Counted from the first letter of the stretch, positions 41,721-51,789 are shown. The stretch is 64,000 nt of DNA from Gammaproteobacteria bacterium MOLA455 (GCA_000511875.1 AZIN01000001.1:1123332-1187331); one strand, 5' to 3'. Notes: generated from the letters alone by a model not told the origin. Translations and numbers: made by a program.

Positions 41721-42409
41721 AGCACGCCGCCCTTAGCTTTTCGATAATTCTCAGGTGTACCAATATCAATTACCTGGTTAATCGAATAGTTGCGCATCTG
41801 CCCTACAAGCTTGGGAATCACATCAAAACCAAGATCTGTAACAGTCGAAGCTTCAGGCTCAGGAAAATAATCAAAGATCTCAGGTTCAGCCACATAAATA
41901 CCCGCCGCAGCGTGATTTGATAATGGCTTTTCAGGCTTCTCAACAAACCCCTGAACAACGCCTTGCTCATCGATCTCAGCAATACCACAACGCTCAGGGA
42001 ATTGCGCTTCAAAAGTACCCAAGGTTAATAGTGGCCGCTGCTGTAGATGGGCGGCATAGAGATCCGCCAGATCCACATCGGAAAGGTTATCGCCATAAAT
42101 AATAAAAAACGGGCACTCACTCAAAAAGCGCCGGTTTGCGGCAAGAGTTCCAGCGCTACCAAGCAGAGTGGGCTCATAAAAAACCCTGACCTTGAGACCT
42201 TCTGGTGTCGAATGGGCAACAAAATCATCCACCTGCTCCGACAACCAATGGGTATTGATCAAGACCTCAGTAACGCCCGCAGCAAGCAACTTGTCGAACC
42301 AAATGGCTAGCAATGGCACCCCATTAATTGGCAACAGGCACTTTGGAACCGAATCTGTAAGGGGACGTAGACGCGTGCCTAAACCCGCGATTAATAAAGC
42401 CGCCTTCAT
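41717..42409 (-). CDS. Sugar-phosphate nucleotidyltransferase (HddC-like)
   Basis: The N-terminus has the GT-A fold activation loop LIAGLGTRLRPLTDSVPKCL, then GTPENYRKA near the C-terminus and the metal site YGDNLSDVD. The 230 residues and sequence style fit the D-glycero-D-manno-heptose 1-phosphate guanylyltransferase family (HddC), but mannose- or glucose-1-phosphate transferases are close relatives. With the GmhA-like isomerase and HddA-like kinase in this locus, a GDP-heptose is a plausible product. It overlaps the histidine phosphatase gene by 4 nt. Confidence 0.75.
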   Translation of the reverse strand: MKAALLIAGLGTRLRPLTDSVPKCLLPINGVPLLAIWFDKLLAAGVTEVLINTHWLSEQVDDFVAHSTPEGLKVRVFYEPTLLGSAGTLAANRRFLSECPFFIIYGDNLSDVDLADLYAAHLQQRPLLTLGTFEAQFPERCGIAEIDEQGVVQGFVEKPEKPLSNHAAAGIYVAEPEIFDYFPEPEASTVTDLGFDVIPKLVGQMRNYSINQVIDIGTPENYRKAKGGVL

Positions 42410-43026
42410 CTAGCGGTATCCAGAGACAGAGTTTGCTTTCGGGAGGCCTGCAGCGCCTCTTCACTGATCGATATTGGAAACAGCTGGCAGTTATCCACCT
42501 CAATGGACTTGTAATCAGACAGCGGCCGACCTTGTGCATAGAGAGCAACAACACGTATCACCGCAACATGGCTGACAACTAATATATTATCGCCTTTACC
42601 TTCCGGTTCAGCGTCAGCCTCGATATGGCGCATGCCGGCAATCACCCGCGCCTGCAACTGCTCCAAGGTCTCTCTGTGTCGTAGCTTCAAATCCTGAGGC
42701 CGGGAGTTCCACAGCGCCCAATCCAGAGGGTATTGTTGCTTAACTCGCGCTTCGCTGAGCCCCTCCCAGGGACCAAAAATCATTTCATTAAAGGCCTGGT
42801 CAAAGCTAACCTTTAAATTGTGTGCCGCGGCGACAATGGTCGCCGTCTGACCCGCTCGAGCCAAGGGGCTGGAGATCACTCGATCGATGGCTTTTGATGA
42901 GATCAGCTCAGCGGCCTGGGCAGCCTGCTGAAGACCCTGCGCGTTCAATGGTTCATCGCTGCGACCAGAATAGACTTTATTCAAGTTCGAATTGATTTGC
43001 CCATGGCGTAAAAAGTACCAGTTCAT
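42406..43026 (-). CDS. Histidine phosphatase (RHG/phosphoglycerate mutase superfamily)
   Basis: The catalytic RHG motif is YFLRHGQINSN with H8, and the second histidine lies in VVSHVAVIRV. E in FNEMIFGPWEG is the acid-base residue typical of the superfamily. The 206-residue length fits. Substrate cannot be deduced. It starts the five-gene unit phosphatase-nucleotidyltransferase-GT26/STAS-exosortase-PrsT (overlaps of 4 nt between most). It could do the step that GmhB, a HAD phosphatase, performs in the heptose pathway: this is context inference only. Confidence 0.8.
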   Translation of the reverse strand: MNWYFLRHGQINSNLNKVYSGRSDEPLNAQGLQQAAQAAELISSKAIDRVISSPLARAGQTATIVAAAHNLKVSFDQAFNEMIFGPWEGLSEARVKQQYPLDWALWNSRPQDLKLRHRETLEQLQARVIAGMRHIEADAEPEGKGDNILVVSHVAVIRVVALYAQGRPLSDYKSIEVDNCQLFPISISEEALQASRKQTLSLDTAR

Positions 43027-43099
43027 TTAACATTCCATTGTTAAGAAAAATCTCGTCTAGGTGACGGTCTTAGTTGTCGCAACCTTTATGCAAATTAAG

Positions 43100-44227
43100 T
43101 TAGGCTGATTTTCTGACTACATCCAGTTTCTGCATGGTTTGCTCTGCGTACTCAAGAATATCTTCAACATTGTCCTGAGCGAACAACCAGTCAACATATT
43201 CTCGAACTGAGTCAACTGGGCTGTGATTGGGCTTCCAACCAATTTCTTTGAGACGGGAAATATCCGAACAGGCATTACGCGTATCGCCAAAACGGTAGGC
43301 GCCAGGCATAACCGCCTCGGGGAGTGGTTCTGCGTAACGTTTTTGCACCTCATCGCGAACAATGTCAGCGAACTGTTTTATGGTGTAGGCCGTGCCACCA
43401 CCGACATTGAAAACCTGACCAGCCATTTTATCGTTACTCAGCGCCAGTAAATTGGCATCCACAACATCATGAATATTGACGAAATCACGACTCTGGCCAC
43501 CATCTTCATAGAGGGTTGGCGCTTTAGAGAAGTAATAATTGAGACAAAAAATGCGACAAGCTCCGCTATACGCATTGTAAAAAGACTGCCGCGCACCCTG
43601 AACAATCGAATACCTCAGAGCCACGGAGGGAATGCCATAGCGCTCGCCAAAGGTGATTGCCTGCTGTTCCTGTGAATGTTTCGATAAGGCGTAGGCATTG
43701 GGTGGTGCAACGTGCTTTTCGTCCGTCCAACTCCAATTCAAGGTAGTTTGACAATTGGGGCAACCATGCTCCCAGCGGCTAGCAATAAGGTCGTTCTCAG
43801 CACGCATCAACGGTGAGAATATTGCATGGCAGCTTTCGCAGTGATAGCTTCCCTCACCCTGAACAAACTGACTACTGGCGACAATTACCTTTTTAATTGC
43901 TAGTTTATGCTCAACAATAATTTCGTATATCAGTGCGGTGCTTACCGCATTAGTGTGTATAAAATTAGAAAGATCTGGCAAATAGTCCTGATAGGCTGCG
44001 AGATGATATATGGCATCAACCCCCTGCATTGCTTTTTGAAGGTCGCTTTTGTTACGCACATCACCAAGAATAAACTCCGCCTCTTTATTGATCCATGGTG
44101 GCATTCCCTTAAGATGCACCGGCTTTTGTAGGCAATCTAGAATGCGGACCTCATGACCCAGCTCGATTAATTTATCGACGGTATGAGAGCCGATAAATCC
44201 TGCACCACCTGTTACCAGAACCTTCAT
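43100..44227 (-). CDS. NAD-dependent SDR sugar-nucleotide epimerase with a zinc-ribbon-like insert
   Basis: This extended SDR enzyme has the NAD motif TGGAGFIGS (6-14), the catalytic Tyr179 and Lys183 in YALSK, and a serine in VASSQFVQG. Between strand and YxxxK lies an insert with CxxC pairs, Cys130/Cys133 and Cys156/Cys159 (YHCESCHAI and HGCPNCQT), which looks like a zinc ribbon. A subgroup of sugar-nucleotide epimerases including dTDP-L-rhamnose 4-epimerases has comparable inserts, as I remember the family. The substrate here is undetermined. It is 49 nt before the galE start on the minus strand. Confidence 0.8.
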   Translation of the reverse strand: MKVLVTGGAGFIGSHTVDKLIELGHEVRILDCLQKPVHLKGMPPWINKEAEFILGDVRNKSDLQKAMQGVDAIYHLAAYQDYLPDLSNFIHTNAVSTALIYEIIVEHKLAIKKVIVASSQFVQGEGSYHCESCHAIFSPLMRAENDLIASRWEHGCPNCQTTLNWSWTDEKHVAPPNAYALSKHSQEQQAITFGERYGIPSVALRYSIVQGARQSFYNAYSGACRIFCLNYYFSKAPTLYEDGGQSRDFVNIHDVVDANLLALSNDKMAGQVFNVGGGTAYTIKQFADIVRDEVQKRYAEPLPEAVMPGAYRFGDTRNACSDISRLKEIGWKPNHSPVDSVREYVDWLFAQDNVEDILEYAEQTMQKLDVVRKSA

Positions 44228-44276
44228 AACTAATCCCTGCTAGTTGTTCGTCTCAATCAACGAGTTGTTTTCAACA

Positions 44277-45263
44277 CTATTTTTTTGCATAGCCATTCGG
44301 TCTATTTTTATGCCAAGCCCAAGCTGTTCTTACAGTATCTTCGATCTTTGTATACCGAGGCTTCCAGCCCAAACGCGTCTGCAATTTTAATGGATCAGCC
44401 ACGAGCTCTGGCGCATCTCCAGGTCTGCGGCCAACTATTGTGTACTTGACCTTGTGCCCTGAAACCAACTCGCAAGCTTTGATAATATCTAGGACTGACT
44501 GCCCATTTCCGGTTCCGATGTTGTAGACTTCCTGGGTATTCTGTTCAATAGCTTCCATGGCTAAAAGGTGGGCGCTAGCCAAATCTTCAATATGCACATA
44601 ATCGCGAATGCAGGTTCCGTCTTCGGTTGCATAATCATTGCCAAATACTTTCAGTGCTTTGGGACCGTCGAGAATATCTTGCAACACCAGTGGGATAAGA
44701 TGCGTTTCAGGATGATGGTACTCGCCAAAGCGACCATCGGTTGACGCGCCGGCGGCATTGAAGTAGCGCAGTAAGGTAAAGCCCATATCGTAGGTATGAG
44801 AAAAATCTCTGATCATCCATTCCACAGCTAATTTAGTCCGCGCGTATGGACTGCATGGATCCTGCTCTGCATCTTCAGCCATTGGGCTAGAGGGATTTAA
44901 ACCATAGGTTGCACAGGTGCTAGAGAAGAGAATTTTTTTCACACCTGCTGCAACCATCGCATTTAGCAGTGACAGTGTGCCACCAACATTATTGTCATAG
45001 TGGTAGGCGGGGTTGACTACAGATTCACCCACATTGGTTGCAGCCGCAAAATGCATCACGGCTTCAATCTCGTGATCGCGCAATGTTTTTTCCAGCAACG
45101 AAGTATCACGAATATCGCCAATGACCAGATCGGCTCCGTCGACAGCATCCGCATGGCCTTCAACTAAATTATCAAAAGCTACAACGCGATGCCCTGAATC
45201 TTTGAGCAAGCGAAGGCAGGCACTGCCAACATATCCAGCACCCCCAGTTAACAATATATTCAT
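44277..45263 (-). CDS. galE: UDP-glucose 4-epimerase
   Basis: GalE interconverts UDP-glucose and UDP-galactose, supplying UDP-galactose for polymer synthesis. The NAD motif is TGGAGYVGSACL at the N-terminus; the catalytic Tyr-Lys pair lies in PYARTKLAVE, and HFAAATNVGESV and DYVHIEDLASAHLLA are family blocks. The length of 328 residues is standard. It sits inside the polysaccharide locus, 60 nt after the HddA-like kinase. Confidence 0.9.
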   Translation of the reverse strand: MNILLTGGAGYVGSACLRLLKDSGHRVVAFDNLVEGHADAVDGADLVIGDIRDTSLLEKTLRDHEIEAVMHFAAATNVGESVVNPAYHYDNNVGGTLSLLNAMVAAGVKKILFSSTCATYGLNPSSPMAEDAEQDPCSPYARTKLAVEWMIRDFSHTYDMGFTLLRYFNAAGASTDGRFGEYHHPETHLIPLVLQDILDGPKALKVFGNDYATEDGTCIRDYVHIEDLASAHLLAMEAIEQNTQEVYNIGTGNGQSVLDIIKACELVSGHKVKYTIVGRRPGDAPELVADPLKLQTRLGWKPRYTKIEDTVRTAWAWHKNRPNGYAKK

Positions 45264-45325
45264 CTTTCCCTCCTTGAAAATTAATCTTTAAATCGTTTAA
45301 AGATGGTGGCAATAAATTCTAGCTA

Positions 45326-46318
45326 TTAGGTTTTATAACGATCACTAATGAAAATAATCCTGCTACCGCGGCGGTCGACCTCGAAAGGAATCTCCCTTGG
45401 ATTGCCCAGAGCATCTCGAATTGCCTGATGCTTCTCCACCGGCGCTATTAATAACAAAAATCCGCCGCCGCCAGCGCCCAGCAACTTTCCACCCTGGGCA
45501 CCCGCTTTACGCGCGGCACTGTACCAATCATCAATGCGCTGATTAGAGATACCAAACCCCAGTGATTTTTTAAGTAACCAGCCAGAATGGAGTAAATCGG
45601 CAAACTGGTTTATATCGCCACTTCCGGAAATAACCGAACGCATTTCATCAGCGAGGTCACGCATCTCCCTAAGCACGGCAAAAGTATCTAGACGTTGCGT
45701 GCCAGCACTTTGTTTTAGCAAAATATCGTCCGCACTGCGCTGTTGCGCGGTGTAGAGCAATAGAGTCTTAGATTCCAGTTCACGCAACGTCTCAGGTTTG
45801 TAAGGCACAGGCTCAACGTCGACACTATTGTCCGGATGAAAGCGGATATAGTTAAGCGAACCATAAGCCGCTGCGTACTGATCTTGTTTTCCAATCGGCT
45901 TCTTAAGCATATCGATCTCAATCTGACAGGCTTGCTCTGCAAGTCGTTGAGGACTAGTAATTTCTCCCTTATAAGCTTTGAGAGCATTAATTAAGCCGAC
46001 TGCAAGACTACTACTGGAACCCAACCCTGTGCCAGAGGGCACATCACCAATCGTGGTGATCTCTAAATGTTTCCCCAAGTCCGTCATACGCAGTGCTTCA
46101 CGGGCAATGGTGTGCTCTATCTGGTCTAAAGAGTCGGCAATTTCCGTCTTGGTGTAGGCAATCCGAGTCGAGGTTTCAAAGCGCGGACTCACCGTGACGT
46201 ACATGTGCTGCGACAGCCCGACCGATAAGACGGCGCCCATCTCCTTCTCATAAAACGATGGTAAGTCGGTACCACCACCAGCAAAGCTGACCCGATAGGG
46301 AGTCTGTGAAATAATCAT
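45326..46318 (-). CDS. GHMP-family sugar kinase, HddA-like (D-glycero-D-manno-heptose 7-phosphate kinase-like)
   Basis: The N-terminus ISQTPYRVSFAGGGTDLPSF is diagnostic of the HddA group, and the ATP loop is PSGTGLGSSSSLAVG. LLGAGGGGFLLL is the C-terminal GHMP motif. HddA phosphorylates the C1 of heptose 7-phosphate in the GDP-heptose branch. In a locus with GmhA-like and HddC-like proteins this is the most likely role, but fucokinase-like activity is a possible alternative. It starts one base inside the end of the next GT gene (46318). Confidence 0.8.
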   Translation of the reverse strand: MIISQTPYRVSFAGGGTDLPSFYEKEMGAVLSVGLSQHMYVTVSPRFETSTRIAYTKTEIADSLDQIEHTIAREALRMTDLGKHLEITTIGDVPSGTGLGSSSSLAVGLINALKAYKGEITSPQRLAEQACQIEIDMLKKPIGKQDQYAAAYGSLNYIRFHPDNSVDVEPVPYKPETLRELESKTLLLYTAQQRSADDILLKQSAGTQRLDTFAVLREMRDLADEMRSVISGSGDINQFADLLHSGWLLKKSLGFGISNQRIDDWYSAARKAGAQGGKLLGAGGGGFLLLIAPVEKHQAIRDALGNPREIPFEVDRRGSRIIFISDRYKT

Positions 46319-47568
46319 TAGCCAGTTCCTTTAGCGTTATGCTTTTTAATATTCTGTCTAAACTTATTAAGCAGTGACTCGAGACAATGCGACAAATCAA
46401 ACTCACTTTTAACCTTCTCTCGGCCCGACTCTGAAAACCTGTCGCGCAGTGATTTATCACTTATCAGGCGCCCAATTTTTTCGGACAAATCATCTGCATC
46501 ATTTGGCTCCGCAAGCAGGCCCGTTTTTCCGTCTTCTATAAGGTCTGCAATACCCACCAGCCGTGTCGAAATCACTGGCACACCGCAGGCCATAGCTTCC
46601 ATTAACATCTGCGGCAAGCCATCCACGTCACCGTCACTGGCCCAGACACAGGGCAAACAATAGATATCGCCACTACGCATAAAATTGGGAATATCCTCTT
46701 GCAGCAAGGGAAGACCGGTTAAAGAGACGCGACCAGCCAAATTGTGCTGAACAATTTGCTCCTCAAGCTGATTGAGTAAGGGTCCGTCACCAGCGATAAC
46801 ACATTCGAAATCAACACCTTTTTCCGCGAGAGTCTTACAGGCGGATATAAGATACTTAAAGCCTTTTTTCTCTACCAATCGTGCTGCTGATAATAGCCGC
46901 AACGGACGCCCCTGAGATTTTTCCACATCCGGATCAGTAGTGCAGATAGGTGAAAACTGACTGGTATCAATACCGCAATAATTGATCATCAACTTATCGG
47001 GATCGGCACCCTCAGCAATATAAAAATCGCGATGAAAAGAGGATATACAAACGATAAATTCGGCCCGAGCTATTTTGTCTTTCAGTGCACAGCGCTCGCG
47101 AAATAGATCAGCCGCATGGCCGGTAAAACTGAATGACTTACCAAGCAGCCAAGCCGCATACATGCCCACGGTTCCACAGGAATTAATCCATTGTGAATGA
47201 ATATGTGAAACTCGCTGATGACGCAAATCCCGCGCCCAGGCACAGGCGACACAGAAATGCAGAAGGGATTTGAGCCGAATCGTAAATGACTCCTTGCGTC
47301 CAAATAGACTATTCCACAGCGCGGGGAAAAAATGGCGTGGAAATAAAAACGGCGCCAGCAGCACACTAACAATCACCCGCGCAGCGCCAAGAGGGTAAAT
47401 ATAATTGGTCTGGCTTGCGATCTCCTCGACGCGCCCGGATTTAAAAAAAGTTGAGGTCGGTTGACGCAGAGAGTGCAGGCGAAACGGGATATCTTGATCT
47501 GCTAGAGACATAAGCTCATTGCCTACCCAAGCATTGCCGACACCCGTACTGGTTATATAGTGAATCAT
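46318..47568 (-). CDS. Glycosyltransferase family 4 (GT-B)
   Basis: This 416-residue protein has two Rossmann-like domains. The GT4 core signature VPVISTRLVGIADLIEDGKTGLLAEPNDADDLSEKIG (in parts: VPVISTRLVGIADLIEDG and GLLAEPNDADDLSEKIG) and RLVEKKGFKYLISACK are visible. It should transfer a sugar from a nucleotide donor onto a lipid-linked intermediate; donor and acceptor are unknown. It shares one base with the downstream HddA-like kinase and is 29 nt from the GT2 gene upstream. Confidence 0.85.
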   Translation of the reverse strand: MIHYITSTGVGNAWVGNELMSLADQDIPFRLHSLRQPTSTFFKSGRVEEIASQTNYIYPLGAARVIVSVLLAPFLFPRHFFPALWNSLFGRKESFTIRLKSLLHFCVACAWARDLRHQRVSHIHSQWINSCGTVGMYAAWLLGKSFSFTGHAADLFRERCALKDKIARAEFIVCISSFHRDFYIAEGADPDKLMINYCGIDTSQFSPICTTDPDVEKSQGRPLRLLSAARLVEKKGFKYLISACKTLAEKGVDFECVIAGDGPLLNQLEEQIVQHNLAGRVSLTGLPLLQEDIPNFMRSGDIYCLPCVWASDGDVDGLPQMLMEAMACGVPVISTRLVGIADLIEDGKTGLLAEPNDADDLSEKIGRLISDKSLRDRFSESGREKVKSEFDLSHCLESLLNKFRQNIKKHNAKGTG

Positions 47569-47597
47569 CCTAATTCCTTGAGCGACTCCGCGCCTTA

Positions 47598-48650
47598 CTA
47601 TAACTGTCTGTATTCAATGATTTTGCTTGCCTTACCGCGCATACGATTTAAGTAATACTTGAAGACCCCCTGAGCCTCGGGGAGCTTGCCCAGCACAATA
47701 AAAAAAGCGTATAAAAATCGCTGTTTAGTCGAGTTGTAGGGATCAGATTTGGCCCATAGAGCGCGCTGGCCAATACGCACATAGAATGAGATCACCAACA
47801 GTTGGGCCAGAACTAAAAATAACTGGCCAGTTTCTGAAACCAGCAATGTTGCCTGCATCGCCATAAGCAGAATCATTAATACCGGAAATACGATTCCGTA
47901 AGCCAGAGTACTAAATAACGCTTTTTGTCTGTAATGGGGGATGCCTTTCACGCTATCTCGACGATGTAAATCATACCCCTGAGCATAGGCATGGCCGCAG
48001 CGGACTGAGCGACACCACCACTGAGAGAATCGCTGCATATTGGCATCATGAATAGTCATGGGGCTATTAAGACGCATCAACTGCCAGCCCTGATACCCCA
48101 GACGTAAGCAGAGTTCGGCCTCTTCCCCGGCGATCATAGCCTCATTAAACTGGCCTACCTGTCGGAAACTCTCAATTCGATAGATAGCGTCACCGCCGCA
48201 AGCATCGACCTCGCCAGCACCGCCCTGCCACTCTAAAGCAATCAATTGGTTATACAGGGTCGCCTGAGGAAAGCGTTCATTGCGATTACCGCAAACTCCA
48301 GCATATCTCGGGTGCTGGTCAAGAAACTGTACTCCCCGATCAATCCACCCCGCAGCCATCTCACAGTCACCATCGACAAACTGCACAAACTCGCAATCTG
48401 GATAATGTTCGACTAGATAATTAAGACCTGCATTGCGCCCTCTAGCCATAGTAAAAGGCCGTGTCATATCGAGATCCACAACTTCCACACCAACCGACTG
48501 GGCGTGCTCAACACTGCCATCACTTGACCCCGAGTCCACATAGACAATCGGAGCCTGATGCTGAGCCAAAATCGACGCCAGGCAGCGCTTTAAACGCTCA
48601 CCCTCGTTGCGTCCGATAACCACTACACCAATTTTCACCTTGTCAGTCAC
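47598..48650 (-). CDS. Glycosyltransferase family 2
   Basis: The GT-A motifs VVIGRNEGERLKRCL, VDSGSSDGSVEHA and the DxD-type VQFVDGDCEM are visible, with GEEAELCLRLGYQGW as the catalytic base region. Hydrophobic segments at about 250-290 suggest membrane association. The length is 350 residues. The gene overlaps the GmhA-like isomerase gene by 8 nt, so the two are coupled. Confidence 0.85.
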   Translation of the reverse strand: MTDKVKIGVVVIGRNEGERLKRCLASILAQHQAPIVYVDSGSSDGSVEHAQSVGVEVVDLDMTRPFTMARGRNAGLNYLVEHYPDCEFVQFVDGDCEMAAGWIDRGVQFLDQHPRYAGVCGNRNERFPQATLYNQLIALEWQGGAGEVDACGGDAIYRIESFRQVGQFNEAMIAGEEAELCLRLGYQGWQLMRLNSPMTIHDANMQRFSQWWCRSVRCGHAYAQGYDLHRRDSVKGIPHYRQKALFSTLAYGIVFPVLMILLMAMQATLLVSETGQLFLVLAQLLVISFYVRIGQRALWAKSDPYNSTKQRFLYAFFIVLGKLPEAQGVFKYYLNRMRGKASKIIEYRQL

Positions 48651-49239
48651 ACTGAGCCTCTGCAGCTACACGCTGGTTTGCATAGGCCATAATGTATTGG
48701 GTAGTGACATGCATAAGACTCTGGTGGGCATCTTCCGCCATGCCGTAATTTTCAATCGGAATCCACACACAGTGCTTGGCAATATCGCGTAGCTTACCGC
48801 CCTTAAACCCAACAAAGGCAATCGTTGGCACACCGCGGCTATTAGCGTATTCGCAGGCTTTAACCACATTGGGCGAGTTGCCGCTGGAACTCACCAGCAA
48901 CAACGCATCATTTTTTCCGAGATAATATTTAAGCTGCTGGCTAAAAACCTGCTTGTAATCAAGGTCATTGCCCAGGGCCGTTAACATAGCCGTATTCGAT
49001 GTCAGGGAAATCGACTTAATCGTCGGCTGACCCTCTGTATGAGTGCCTTTGGTTACATCGCACACAGTGTGATCACCAATCGCTGCACTGCCCCCGTTGC
49101 CAGCCACCCAAAGAGTGCCACCTTTGTCTCTAACATCGAGAAAGGTATCCAACACAGGTTCGAGAGATGACTTATCGAACGCGTTCAGCACCCGAATATA
49201 TTGCTGGTAGTAATCCTCTACAAACTCCATGAAATCCAT
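48643..49239 (-). CDS. SIS-domain sugar-phosphate isomerase, GmhA-like
   Basis: The 198-residue protein is a single SIS domain with GNGGSAAIGDHTVCD and LLLVSSSGNSPNVVKACEYA, typical of phosphoheptose isomerases. GmhA converts sedoheptulose 7-phosphate to D-glycero-D-manno-heptose 7-phosphate. A second copy for LPS core may exist elsewhere; here it joins the HddA/HddC-like proteins. GmhA's His/Glu catalytic residues cannot all be assigned by eye, so DiaA-type regulators remain possible. Confidence 0.75.
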   Translation of the reverse strand: MDFMEFVEDYYQQYIRVLNAFDKSSLEPVLDTFLDVRDKGGTLWVAGNGGSAAIGDHTVCDVTKGTHTEGQPTIKSISLTSNTAMLTALGNDLDYKQVFSQQLKYYLGKNDALLLVSSSGNSPNVVKACEYANSRGVPTIAFVGFKGGKLRDIAKHCVWIPIENYGMAEDAHQSLMHVTTQYIMAYANQRVAAEAQCD

Positions 49240-49284
49240 TTCTATTCTCCTTGTTATGTTTCTGCTGCTTCTTTCATAAACAAC

Positions 49285-50595
49285 TCAAGCGCTAACTATA
49301 TGATCTGCAGAAGCGAAGCAGCCTCTTGTATCGACAATCAGTCGAGCGTGCGTTTCAAGCATTGGATAATCAAAGCAATCATGATTTGTTGCCAACAAGA
49401 CACAGTCATAAGACGCAACCACAGACTCTGTAAGCTCAACAGATTGCAGTTCAAAGTGGTATTTCCGCATGGATGGAAAAACTGGCACGTAAGGATCAGC
49501 ATAGTCAACAATTGCACCCTTATCCGCTAACAGCTGCATCAGTTCTACGGAAGGTGATTCGCGCATATCGTCAACGTTCTTTTTGTAAGCAATACCCAAG
49601 ACAAGAACTCGACTGCCTTTAACCGGCAGAGATCGCTCATTTAGTGCATCGGTTAATTTTGATATAACCCATTCAGGCATAGCAGTATTGACCTCACCCG
49701 CAAGCTCGATAAAGCGGGTATTTAGGCCGTATTCTCTGGCCTTCCAGGTGAGGTAGAAAGGATCGATCGGAATGCAATGGCCACCTAATCCCGGACCAGG
49801 GTAATAGGCTGTGAAGCCAAACGGTTTGGTTGCGGCAGCACTGATCACCTCATGAATATCGATACCCATGCGGTCCGCAACAATCTTCATCTCATTTACC
49901 AAGCCTATATTCACTGCGCGATGGATGTTTTCTAACAACTTGGTTAATTCGGCAACCTTGGTTGAACTAACCATCACCACACGATCAATAGCTCCTGCAT
50001 AGAGAGCCTCGCCCACATCTCGGCAATTTTCCGTATGGCCGCCGCAAATCTTGGGGATCGTCTTCGTTTCAAAACTTTGATTACCCGGATCTTCACGCTC
50101 CGGGGAATAAACCAAAAAGATATCATCACCAACAGAAAAACCCTTTGACTCAAGCCTGGGCAGCAGCTCTTCCTCAGTGGTTCCTGGATAGGTAGTGCTC
50201 TCAAGGGAGACAATTTGCCCCGTTCGAACATAGGGAAGCATGAGCTCGACAGTAGAGGTAACAAAACTGAGGTCAGGTTCACGACTCTTGTTTAGCGGTG
50301 TGGGGACACAAATAATCAGTGCATCAGCCTGGGAAACTTTAGCGAAGTCTGTAGTAACCGATAGTCCTGAACTAATCGCGGATGCTATTTTTAGATCGTC
50401 TATATGCTTAAAATAAGACTTTCCGCTTTCAATAGCAGTTATCTTTACTTCATCTGTGTCAAATCCAATGACCGAAAACCCAGCATCAACAAACCTTATA
50501 GCCAGTGGAAGGCCAACATACCCCAGACCAAAAATCCCAATTACAGCAGATTTATCAGTGAATTTTTCTAGCAAGTTCCTTTTGATACCGTCCAT
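49285..50595 (-). CDS. UDP-sugar 6-dehydrogenase (WbpA/WecC-type nucleotide-sugar dehydrogenase)
   Basis: This family oxidises C6 of a UDP-hexose or UDP-HexNAc to the uronic acid. The NAD fold begins at [13 protein letters not shown]; the catalytic cysteine is in [27 protein letters not shown] and YADPYVP mark the C-terminal domain. I placed the start at the ATG 50595 (437 residues) because a GGAAGAC ribosome site precedes it; the open frame continues upstream into the neighbouring GT gene without family match. The product would make the polymer acidic. Confidence 0.88.
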   Translation of the reverse strand: MDGIKRNLLEKFTDKSAVIGIFGLGYVGLPLAIRFVDAGFSVIGFDTDEVKITAIESGKSYFKHIDDLKIASAISSGLSVTTDFAKVSQADALIICVPTPLNKSREPDLSFVTSTVELMLPYVRTGQIVSLESTTYPGTTEEELLPRLESKGFSVGDDIFLVYSPEREDPGNQSFETKTIPKICGGHTENCRDVGEALYAGAIDRVVMVSSTKVAELTKLLENIHRAVNIGLVNEMKIVADRMGIDIHEVISAAATKPFGFTAYYPGPGLGGHCIPIDPFYLTWKAREYGLNTRFIELAGEVNTAMPEWVISKLTDALNERSLPVKGSRVLVLGIAYKKNVDDMRESPSVELMQLLADKGAIVDYADPYVPVFPSMRKYHFELQSVELTESVVASYDCVLLATNHDCFDYPMLETHARLIVDTRGCFASADHIVSA

Positions 50596-50612
50596 ACCGT
50601 CTTCCGTGTTAG

Positions 50613-51566
50613 CTAAGCTTTGTAAGGGATGTCGTAGCCTTTTTTCTGTGGCTGCCAAAATCCCGCGCGCTCTTCGTTGAGCTTTGCCGTGGCTGCTTTC
50701 TTGCCATTCAATAGGCATTGCCACTGATAGCGTTTCATCAGCCGAATCATCTCAGGGTCTTTGAGACGTTCGACTCCTGTTAGAGCACTCTTGATATATC
50801 CCCAAAGCATAGCCAAGGCACCCGAGATGTAGGGCCTTTTATTTAACCTATAAACTGTAGAAGCCAATATGTAGGCTATTCCAGTACCCATGTAATACTG
50901 GCCAAAACCATGGCGAACCCGGCCCGTTAAAATACCCGACTGGCTTGACCCCATGGGCCTAAGGTGAATAAAGCGGATATCGTCTTCGTCCCAGCTAAGC
51001 GATATCCAGCCAAGCAATCGGCACCTATGGCTGTCAATACCATCCCACATAACTTGGCGCACGAAACCACCAATTTGCTTGAAGCAAGCTACTCGATAAA
51101 ACTTGGCGGCACCAATTGATGACTCATCACTGCATTCTTCAGGGAATAATCTATCTGAACCTTTAACTCTGAAGTAAGTCTTGCCACTGCAGGTTCCAAG
51201 ACGAGGCTCGCAGTCCATCCGCCCAATCATCTTCTCAAAATAACGCGGAGGCATGATCAGATCTAAATCCAACTTGCAGATATATTGATAGTCATCCAGA
51301 TCAATCACATCCAAACCGGCATAAAAAGCTTCAATAACCCCAGGTCCAACGCTGCGATGACCGCGATTATTACGAGTGACGATTTCGATAAAGTCGTACT
51401 TCTCAGAATATTGACGAAGAATGTCTGGCGTGGCGTCAGTAGAGCCATCGTCGACAATAATCCATTTGGCAGGGCGGAGCGACTGACTAACAACGCTATC
51501 TAACGTCTTCACCATAAACTCAGCTTCATTTCGGCAAGGCGAAATCAGTAAATAAGAATCGTCCAT
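50613..51566 (-). CDS. Glycosyltransferase family 2
   Basis: It has GT-A motifs [23 protein letters not shown] and DLDLIMP (DxD-type) in 317 residues. The C-terminal half contains hydrophobic segments and a basic stretch. It is the first gene after a 223-nt spacer and is followed at 17 nt by the dehydrogenase. Donor and acceptor are unknown. Confidence 0.83.
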   Translation of the reverse strand: MDDSYLLISPCRNEAEFMVKTLDSVVSQSLRPAKWIIVDDGSTDATPDILRQYSEKYDFIEIVTRNNRGHRSVGPGVIEAFYAGLDVIDLDDYQYICKLDLDLIMPPRYFEKMIGRMDCEPRLGTCSGKTYFRVKGSDRLFPEECSDESSIGAAKFYRVACFKQIGGFVRQVMWDGIDSHRCRLLGWISLSWDEDDIRFIHLRPMGSSQSGILTGRVRHGFGQYYMGTGIAYILASTVYRLNKRPYISGALAMLWGYIKSALTGVERLKDPEMIRLMKRYQWQCLLNGKKAATAKLNEERAGFWQPQKKGYDIPYKA

Positions 51567-51789
51567 ATATTCTCTATGAGTGCTATCGAAATCCTTTGTC
51601 GGGCTAAAACAATCAAACTAAAAGCAAGCTTACTTAACACTAACTACCAAGGGAACATTAAAGAAGGTTTGAGACAGCCTTTTACTTTGTTTAGCCAACT
51701 AGTTCACATTATGCATTACATCTATAAATATAGCCGATTATTAGATTTTCGGTTCATTGATCTGTCCTAAAAAATACTAATAGAACAGC
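51567..51789. other. A+T-rich spacer between polysaccharide genes
   Basis: This 223-nt stretch holds no gene I can support. It is clearly richer in A and T than the core genes and may carry the promoter for the minus-strand run beginning with the GT2 gene at 51566. No terminator hairpin was recognised. Confidence 0.5.

Noticed and set aside
50596-50724. N-terminal extension of the nucleotide-sugar dehydrogenase
   Set aside because: It overlaps the end of the upstream glycosyltransferase gene and lacks similarity; the ATG at 50595 has a ribosome-binding site.
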